A stretch of 64,000 nt of DNA from Solea solea (taxonomy: Eukaryota > Chordata > Actinopteri > Pleuronectiformes > Soleidae): contig NC_081140.1 in NCBI RefSeq assembly GCF_958295425.1, forward strand, positions 9,245,698-9,309,697, read 5' to 3'. The notes under the pieces are model-generated. The model was given only the letters and a program-made list of their open reading frames with translations. It ran no database searches and had not been told where the DNA came from. Below are positions 58,001 to 64,000 of this stretch, one piece after another. The position numbers and the translations under genes are program-made. The first letter of the stretch is position 1; each line of letters opens with the position of its first letter.

Positions 58001-60665
58001 CACCTTGATCTTCTGGTTAAAACCATTGAAGGTTGTGTTCTTCGTGTAGTAGGCCAGGTTCGAGCCTGACAGCTGCATGCCTGCTCTCCTGACATTATGG
58101 ATGGACTTAGCCAGGAGGTACAGGCTGTCATAGATGGTCCCAAATAATGGGTTTACCTGTGAGGATGAGCAGAAGTCACTGGTTGGAGCACATGTTGATA
58201 ATTACTAAAAGTTAACGATCTGAAAATGTCACGTTGAGAAAAGTAAAGCAAGATATAAATGGATGTTTCAAAGCCAGAGGTGGAAAGTAATGAATTACAT
58301 TTACTCGCGTTACTGTAACTGAATAGGTTTTTTGTGTACTTGTGCTTTTTAAAGTCATTCTTAAAATGTGTAGTTTTGCTTTTGCTTCAGTACGTTTATT
58401 TTTTGGAACTACTGTACTTCGCTATGTTTTAAATCACAAGAGTAAAAACAGGTGAAGGATGAGGACAGGTGAATGATGATATGGTAAACTTACAAAAGTA
58501 TAGTATAATAAAAAGTATAATACATCTACAGTGAGCCCAGTCCTCATTTCCCTGCTGTTGTGACGTCCTAACCACTCCTACCTGCTCTGCCTGCAGGGCT
58601 ACAGTCAGCTCCTCACTCCTCTTGGCTGCATTGAATGCCTCATTGAAGGACAAAGGCTCTGAGGCCATGGTGACTGTCAGCACGGCATCGTAGGCCTCCC
58701 TCAGGCTGCTGTTGTTTTGCAGGGGCACATAGGAGACGTTGGTGTAGGGAACGCTGTAGAGGAGCGTGTCGAAGGGAACAAACACATACTTTCCTGAGGT
58801 CATACCCATTTTCTGTGCTTTGAGAAGGAACGCAGCCTGCTGCTCACCTCCCACCAGGATAGAGTGCATGCACATGAGTATGACTGAAACAGACAAGGAA
58901 GAGGCAGGGAATTTTTATTTGTTTTATGGACTCAGTGGTGGTCGTGTTGTAAGATCCTCCTCAAGTGGAGTACAAAACCTTTATTTAACCTTTAAAATTA
59001 AACCAGATAGAAGCCATTGAGATAAAAATCTCTTTTCCTCCTTCTCAGTTCACTGGGAGGCATGGAATTCTCAGATGATGCTTTGATGGTGTGCAGTTCT
59101 GTAAGTTGTTTGCGTCTCTAAAAATCCATAATTTAACAATATTACTTATTATTGTTGAATTGATCAGTTGTAAGTACAATATATAAACATGTTAGATTAT
59201 TGCAAGAATGTGATTGTGTTGCTGTAGTCCTGAGATGGCAACAAAAAGTAACAGAATAGAACATTACACTGTTAAAATACACACAAATAAACAATACACC
59301 GGTTACATTAACTAAAATGCCCAGTTAAAATGCATCACTGGTTTGATTTGCTTTAAGCCATTGTTTATTCAAAATGGTATACTATTCCAGTCTTCTGTAC
59401 CATCTTATTTTCATCCCCTTCTTGACAACAACACAGATTTCCAAATAATGGTGCGTCCTTTGGCGCCTCACAGCCCCCTCTAGTGGTGGATCTGATGCTA
59501 ATACCCCTGTTACAACCTCGAATTAAATTGTTAAGCAGAGGCATTGGCCATGTAAAACCTTGACAATAAAACGTCTCATCTTGTATTGTCTGATATCGAT
59601 GAAACAGTTTACAGCCTGTGTGTATGTGAAGCATGTATGTGAACTGTAGACTTTTTCCAACTCTGTCTCATTTTACTGTTTTTTTTACAATATTTGATAA
59701 CCGAATTAGTGATTTTGAGCACTTGACCAAATACTATACTGTATATTTTAGAATATTTATAATGTTTATAAGGGCATTTTATTGTTTTCCAGGCAGTTGC
59801 AATAATGACACTAAAACGGCTTTCTGCCCAACGATTTAAAATTTGATTTTAATATTTTATTAGATTAATTGAGATCTTCTACTTCATATTTATCTCTCGT
59901 ACGTTATCACAGCGTTGACTCACCTCTGACCTCTCCTGCAGCCTGGATCCTCAACAGTGTCCTCTGTACCTCTGTCTCGTTAATACCAATTGATGTAACC
60001 AGGAGAATGGGGAGACCCTTATTCATCAGCGCGGTGGCCACTCTCCCTGCAGTGTCCACCCAAATATCCTCATTAGATGAAACCACCACAGCACCGGCCC
60101 ATCTGAAGTGCTTCAACACGGTGAATAACACGTCAATAGGAAACGGCACTGTCCTGACAAAGGTCGGGTGTCCCGTGGCCCGGTCCAGCTCATAGCTAAG
60201 ACATCCGAAAGAGAAGAGGGCTTTGTCCCAGTTCTTGGCCAGCAGAGAAGCTGCAACACAGTATCCCGGGTTGGTGGGGCCCAAAAGCACATCCGCAAAT
60301 TGGTCGTACTGAATAAAGGCATTGAGTGCTTTTGATGTCTCACATGGCTCCTGCAGGATGATGAAATCCATTTTCAGGCCCAGATCCAGGTTCAGGTCTG
60401 CGTTTATTCTGCTCACAGCGAGTCTGGCAGCCGCAGCAGGCATGGCCCTGTAGTAGACTGGGTCGCAGTTCCAAGGCCCCAAGACCCCGACTTTGAATAT
60501 TAGACACCGGACACAACAAGGGAACGTCAACACTCCGAGGACGACCCATAACAGAAAGTTATAAAAGGACTGTGTGGTAAAAGTTGTTCTACTTTTACTG
60601 ATAGGGACACATGCATGGCTGGACTCCCATAGCGTCCCTCTGTAATTAGGGGAAATATGGTGCAT
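51995..60665 (-). CDS. Membrane guanylyl cyclase, sensory (RetGC / GC-D) subfamily
   Basis: Single-pass receptor-type enzyme making cGMP from GTP; family members serve photoreceptor recovery or olfaction and are regulated by GCAP-type calcium sensors. Eighteen coding exons join in phase to 1101 residues, the family length. Order: hydrophobic signal (about 37-56), ligand-binding-like ectodomain starting [13 protein letters not shown], membrane helix near 472-494, kinase-homology domain with HGRLKSRNC in place of a catalytic HRD, a dimerisation helix ([20 protein letters not shown]) and the cyclase domain. Catalytic features are intact: [19 protein letters not shown] and [16 protein letters not shown]; the Glu in KVETIGD and Cys in CLFGD specify guanine. 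It faces serpinh1 tail to tail. Linkage to gdpd5 and serpinh1 favours the olfactory GC-D orthologue over GC-E or GC-F, but sequence alone does not settle it. Confidence 0.93.
52724..52809 (-). CDS. Cyclase coding exon 17
   Basis: Residues 1050-1077, [20 protein letters not shown] then PKPPEIKA, the end of the cyclase domain. Donor GTAAGA, phase 2. Confidence 0.93.
52900..52994 (-). CDS. Cyclase coding exon 16
   Basis: Residues 1019-1049, [20 protein letters not shown] then [11 protein letters not shown]. The split codon restores TGLPYRIHV. Confidence 0.94.
53075..53173 (-). CDS. Cyclase coding exon 15: guanine-specifying Cys
   Basis: Residues 986-1017, [20 protein letters not shown] then [12 protein letters not shown]. 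Contains the purine-contact Cys and the catalytic Asn and Arg of NTASR. Donor GTGAGT. Confidence 0.95.
53548..53722 (-). CDS. Cyclase coding exon 14
   Basis: Residues 927-984, [20 protein letters not shown] onward through [17 protein letters not shown] to HSG. Contains the guanine-specifying Glu. Donor GTGAGT, phase 1. Confidence 0.95.
53869..54061 (-). CDS. Cyclase coding exon 13: catalytic core
   Basis: Residues 863-926, [20 protein letters not shown] then [20 protein letters not shown] to HDVYK. The first metal-binding Asp is in FSDIVGF. The donor GTCCGC is atypical after GT, but the phase fits. Confidence 0.93.
54166..54329 (-). CDS. Cyclase coding exon 12: dimerisation helix
   Basis: Residues 808-861, [20 protein letters not shown] then [15 protein letters not shown], the coiled-coil linker before the cyclase domain; mutations here cause human cone-rod dystrophy in the paralogue GUCY2D. 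Acceptor CACTAG, donor GTGAGT. Confidence 0.95.
54457..54605 (-). CDS. Cyclase coding exon 11
   Basis: Residues 759-807, [20 protein letters not shown] then [20 protein letters not shown], the last part of the kinase-homology domain. Phase 0 end. Confidence 0.95.
54606..55646 (-). other. Cyclase intron, about 1 kb
   Basis: AT-rich and ending near exon 10 in a (TGTAA)n tract at 55604-55634. It may hold an old repeat fragment but I cannot name one; no coding exon. Confidence 0.6.
55647..55796 (-). CDS. Cyclase coding exon 10
   Basis: Residues 709-757, [20 protein letters not shown] then [27 protein letters not shown]-type motif of the kinase-homology domain. Confidence 0.95.
55963..56119 (-). 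CDS. Cyclase coding exon 9
   Basis: Residues 656-707, [20 protein letters not shown] then [20 protein letters not shown]. The catalytic Asp of kinases is absent as in all receptor cyclases. Confidence 0.95.
56208..56384 (-). CDS. Cyclase coding exon 8
   Basis: Residues 597-655, [20 protein letters not shown], then [20 protein letters not shown] and [17 protein letters not shown]. 177 nt, phase 0 at both ends. Confidence 0.94.
56594..56674 (-). CDS. Cyclase coding exon 7
   Basis: Residues 570-596, [20 protein letters not shown] then TTKIFTK; the WLKKF lysine is the family landmark. 81 nt, phase 0. Confidence 0.93.
56848..56973 (-). CDS. Cyclase coding exon 6
   Basis: Residues 528-569, a serine- and acid-rich juxtamembrane segment ending NVAVYE, which pairs with the following GDWVWLKK. 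126 nt, phase 0. Confidence 0.9.
57059..57155 (-). CDS. Cyclase coding exon 5
   Basis: Residues 496-527, [20 protein letters not shown] then [25 protein letters not shown] is typical of the sensory cyclases just inside the membrane. Confidence 0.93.
57612..57696 (-). CDS. Cyclase coding exon 4: membrane helix
   Basis: Residues 468-494, [20 protein letters not shown] then LTLSFFI, a single transmembrane helix. 85 nt with phase 1 start and phase 2 end. Confidence 0.92.
57802..58156 (-). CDS. Cyclase coding exon 3
   Basis: Residues 349-466, [20 protein letters not shown], later [28 protein letters not shown] and KCWF are family landmarks of the membrane-proximal ectodomain. Confidence 0.94.
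58274..58425. mobile_element. hAT-type MITE fragment in a cyclase intron
   Basis: Begins CAGAGGTGGAAAGTAATGAA, then TTACATTTACTCGCGTTACT, a well-known teleost non-autonomous DNA element. I see no complementary right terminus, so it is probably truncated. Confidence 0.65.
58582..58883 (-). CDS. Cyclase coding exon 2
   Basis: Residues 249-348, [20 protein letters not shown], then [20 protein letters not shown] and [13 protein letters not shown]. The split Val codon joins exon 1. Donor GTAGGA. Confidence 0.95.
58884..59923 (-). other. Cyclase intron 1
   Basis: About 1 kb, GTGAGT donor, no coding exon. It contains the CTCF-like motif at 59473-59486. Confidence 0.75.
59473..59486 (-). promoter_or_regulatory. 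CTCF-like motif
   Basis: On the minus strand the bases CCACTAGAGGGGGC closely match the CTCF core consensus. Lies in intron 1 of the cyclase; occupancy unknown. Confidence 0.4.
59924..60665 (-). CDS. Cyclase coding exon 1: signal and ligand-binding-like domain
   Basis: Residues 1-247. The only ATG in frame before the conserved domain is at 60663-60665, so the signal hydrophobic stretch ([15 protein letters not shown]) follows about 36 mostly polar residues, a long N-region. The domain opens [20 protein letters not shown] and contains [20 protein letters not shown]. Donor AG followed by GTGAGT. Confidence 0.93.
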
Positions 60666-60731
60666 TGTCCTTCCACGATGTCCAACGTGGTGAATCTCTG
60701 TGTTCGCTTATTTCGTACTATACTGTGGCAC
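60666..60731 (-). other. Cyclase 5' UTR in the start-codon exon
   Basis: An acceptor TTTACAG on the minus strand puts the exon start at 60731, 66 bases before the ATG. This fits a separate non-coding first exon upstream. Confidence 0.5.
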
Positions 60732-61036
60732 CTGTAAATACAATAACATTGTATTGCTTTCACAAAAAAATGGCAAAAGTAAAAATTAAATAAAATTAAA
60801 ACAATCACTCACCATTGTTCTAATGCCACCAGGACTTCAAGATTCTTTCCGCTTAAAAATCTCACCTAACCATCCCAACACCCTTACCTACTCAGCCCGA
60901 GGACCCACGCTGTTGCTCGGGCGAAGACACTGCCAAGTCATTGTGTTTGGATGATGGGCTGGAAATGACGGGCAGGTGTCGGGCGCTGCGTCTGTCGCGT
61001 TTGGAGACGACTTCAGCACCCTGGAGAGCTACTTAC

Positions 61037-61135
61037 GCCCCGCAGTCAGCGCCTCTGAAGGCTGCCGTGCGTTTCCACAATCACACCGGAGCCGGGGAGA
61101 TCCACCCCTGCAGCAATCATGTTTCCTGTCTGCAA
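61037..61135 (-). other. Candidate non-coding first exon of the cyclase
   Basis: A CpG-rich stretch ends in a strong GTAAGT donor at 61031-61036 on the minus strand, about 300 bp upstream of the acceptor at 60731. Its start is not defined. The plus-strand open frame at 60941-61141 overlaps it and is not supported. Confidence 0.35.
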
Positions 61136-62934
61136 TCATGAGTGTCTTTTGAAGAAAAATAATAAAAAATATATATATTCCAAAGGAGGCAAAAGGCAAA
61201 TTTGGTCAACAAACAGACGCTGTTGTACCTCAAAAAGGCGTTTTTGATTCATAAACATGTATTTGTTGTAGGGGGCCAGTGTCAGCTACAGGCCCACTCA
61301 ATCAAATCTCTTCAAAGTGACCTGAGGCCAAAACTAGGTGTTACTCACTAATCCATTTTCAGTGAGGTGCAATATAAGAGGATTGACAGCAGGCCTTCTA
61401 AAAGCCTTGTTATCATGCATGCTAGGGAAGCAGCAGGGCCTTTCCATTCCAGTTAATATGGTAGTATAATGTTTTACTGATATGCTTTATACACAGTGCC
61501 TCTACAATAATAAAGAGAGAGTTATTTTCTTGCCATGGAGACACCTCTGCCATATTGCACAAAGGCACCTGAACCGAGCTTTAATTGGTCTAATGGCCGC
61601 ACTGCAGCAGATCCCTCAGATTAAATGAATTTGAACCCTGGCGAGGTGGGAGTCATTAAAGATAACGAAGGGTTCTCCCTCTGGGTCTCCTCTGTGTTCT
61701 GCTGTGTTTTGCCTGCGTCAGTTGTCTCAGCTCTTTTTTTTCAAAAGACTCCACTGGCGAAACTGCCTGCCTGGCACTTGACTCCGAGAACAGCTGGTTG
61801 CCACAACATCAGCCCATGGATGACACAATATGGATATAACAGGACGGATGATAAGTGAAGCGTGTCAGAGCAGGAAAACAAAAATAAACAGTTGTCTATT
61901 AACTATTCTGGTGAGAACAATTATTTGGATCATGGAGATTTTTGTGTTTTTTAATATTGTAGATCATCAAGATATACAGTGTTTACTTGACCTCTGATAA
62001 ACTCTCTCTGTGCGTGTCTGTGTGTGTGTGATGAGACCAGAGACCTATTCACCCTGTCTGTCTTCCCTCTTCTGTCCACCTGTCCCTCTCTCTTTCGCTC
62101 TGAGCATGTGTGTGTTTATTTGAAGGATATTAAATGTCAAAAACAGTCCTGACCCCTGACTATACTATATCAACTTTCCACCAACCAATAATAGGACAGA
62201 GCTATATGGGAAATATGATATTTCATTTTATGGACACAATGCTGGAAGGTGATTCCACCTTCGTTGACCCATATCCCACATAAGCTGATGAGCCTCTTAA
62301 ACGTAACACCTTGACACCACTGTCCTGCATCCAGGAATAGAGGACAGAAATGACAACTCAGCACAATCTCCACTGTTCAGCCAGTGTGCAGTGAACACAG
62401 CACATTCACACTCACTGTTCCTGAGACAAGCTCTGGCACACACTGTGGAGGAACATGCACATTCTCCATAAGCACACATGTCAATCACTTATAATAATAA
62501 TGCCTCTTGAAGGTATATAAGACTTAAAAATATCATATATCCTCTATACATTACATAAGCAACCAGGAGGAAACCTGAGCATGCTCTGTGGGCAGAGAAC
62601 CACACCAGTGAAAAATAAATTGAGGCAACACAACATTTAAAGCTCTTTCTGCCTTTGCTGTGTATGTAACATATTAAATAGTTTATACAAAAGCATCGCT
62701 GAATGTTGCTTAAATCAATGTTTAACCTTAAACATTTAAATAAACACAATAAACACATGAAGATAAAATGCACTATGTTTAATAACATAAACCAATAAGC
62801 TTATTAACAACCAATTGATGGATAACAAAACAATCAATTACATATTTCAGATGACAAATTAAACTTCATTTATTATTAACACAATAGTACCAAAGTAACC
62901 AGGAGTGAGGTGAATCGTAACTGTGAAATACCAT

Positions 62935-63090
62935 AATCGTACGACCACATTTGGGCTGTCAACTCTGGAACGCATTGCCAACCGAAATCAAATTAATATC
63001 AGACATAAAACTGTTTTATATTTATCATTTGACAATTGTTTCGGGTGTAATGTAGTTTAGCTTGTAGTTGTTATGTATATGCATTTATAT
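62935..63090 (+). mobile_element. L2/CR1-like LINE 3' fragment
   Basis: One frame reads LWNALPTEIKLISDIK, the ORF2 C-terminal pattern of L2/CR1-type LINEs. It is followed by AT-rich sequence and then an ATTC repeat. Family not searched. Confidence 0.5.
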
Positions 63091-63269
63091 ATTTATGTAT
63101 TATGTCATTTTAGCATGTGGTTCTGTGTTTTAGTGTGGTTTTAACGTGTTTGATCATGTATATGTTATTATACTGTTCATGTCAAAGCCCAACTAATGAC
63201 AAGAGTTAGGTATAAGCTCTATGTACAGCACAACAGTTGCATTATTTGTAAAGGAACTATGCTAACTGT

Positions 63270-63342
63270 ATTAATTCATTAATTCATTAATTCATTAATT
63301 CATTCATTCATTCATCATTCATCATTCATCATTCATTCATCA
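63270..63342. repeat. (ATTC)n / (AATTC)n microsatellite
   Basis: Tandem TTAATTCA and TTCA units, shifting to ATCATTC. Confidence 0.95.
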
Positions 63343-63785
63343 CAGGCTTTTAATAAAGTAGAATAGATTTTAAAATACCTTTGGCACAGGAAGAACCATA
63401 CATCTATGCTCAGCAAGATTCGTGCAAATCTCCAATCCTTTCTGAACGTTATTTATTACAAAGCACTCTCAGGTCATTTCTGATGCTGACTGTGCTGATG
63501 CTGTTGTATTATAGCAGCCACACAGTCCTCTGGTGCCTGGCCATATTTATTTTTCACTTGTGTTTAAAAGTGGGCTGATTTATTCAAATGATTTAATCAA
63601 CTACATACAGTAAATTCACAAGAGTAAATTCTCAATTTATTCCTATAGCCCCAGGAACCCCGGAAGCCCCTCATGTGTTTCCAGCATCTGTGCTTTTAAA
63701 TGGTTCAATCTAAGGGAAAAATATAGGCCTTTTTCACCTTAGTGTATGTGGGAACCACAGCTTTGGAGTAGGCCTGTCACTCTGG

Positions 63786-63798
63786 TGCCATCTAGTGG
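63786..63798 (-). promoter_or_regulatory. CTCF-like motif
   Basis: CCACTAGATGGCA on the minus strand matches the CTCF core, as at 1723-1736. Motif match only. Confidence 0.35.
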
Positions 63799-64000
63799 TG
63801 ATAGTGGTGACACAGTGATGTTATTATTGAGTAAGAAGGGAACGTGTTTGACCTCACTCACAAGGGAATAATGATCCCTGAACGCCAAAACTAATTGTTC
63901 CGCTCTACCTTTAAAAGGTAGATTAAACTGGAATGTTTGTCATCTAATCCCACCCAATCCCATGTTCACATAATATGTGCCTGACGGTTTTTCTTAAACT

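Larger units (their letters stand above)
61142..64000. other. Upstream flank of the cyclase
   Basis: AT-rich sequence with a LINE-tail fragment at 62935-63090 and an ATTC microsatellite at 63270-63342. I recognise no gene; the possible cyclase promoter is in the first few hundred bases. Confidence 0.6.

Overview
The window is vertebrate nuclear DNA, almost certainly from a ray-finned (teleost) fish. The coding exons are short, bounded by GT-AG introns and spread over tens of kilobases. The introns hold long CA, TA and CTAT microsatellites, relics of L2-like LINEs, a Tc1-like transposase fragment and several hAT-type elements. I found no prokaryotic or viral gene.

Three genes carry nearly all the coding sequence. 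(1) Positions 1-39.7 kb, minus strand: gdpd5 (GDE2), a six-membrane-segment glycerophosphodiester phosphodiesterase. A non-coding first exon lies near 39.6 kb and the start codon at 23818-23820. Thirteen coding exons run down to 1415, giving 519 codons; the C-terminal part lies beyond base 1. (2) 45.9-49.2 kb, plus strand: serpinh1 (HSP47), the ER collagen chaperone, complete with 405 residues, a signal peptide and a C-terminal RDEL. A perfect heat-shock element and a TATA box lie just upstream. (3) 52.0-60.7 kb, minus strand: a complete membrane guanylyl cyclase of the sensory class (retinal GC-E/GC-F and olfactory GC-D), 18 coding exons and 1101 residues.

Layout: gdpd5 and serpinh1 are divergent, about 6 kb apart. 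serpinh1 and the cyclase are convergent, their stop codons about 2.9 kb apart. Human GDPD5 and SERPINH1 also lie close together on 11q13.5, and the human GC-D pseudogene (GUCY2EP) lies in the same region, so the block looks like conserved synteny and suggests the cyclase is the GC-D orthologue. The three genes have no evident shared pathway. The two gdpd5 introns of about 10 and 16 kb make up most of the left half and are filled with transposon relics, the clearest being one hAT element inserted inside another, each with its own 8-bp target duplication.

Points most worth a second look: a Gln in place of the catalytic-motif Arg in gdpd5; a long UG repeat next to the 3' splice site of the exon for the last gdpd5 membrane segment; a second phase-compatible terminal exon for the cyclase; an unexplained open frame of nearly 150 codons in the serpinh1-cyclase gap; and an 82-codon frame broken by one TGA inside a gdpd5 intron. 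I found no convincing wholly new system. All gene models come from reading splice sites and translations by eye, without alignment or expression data.
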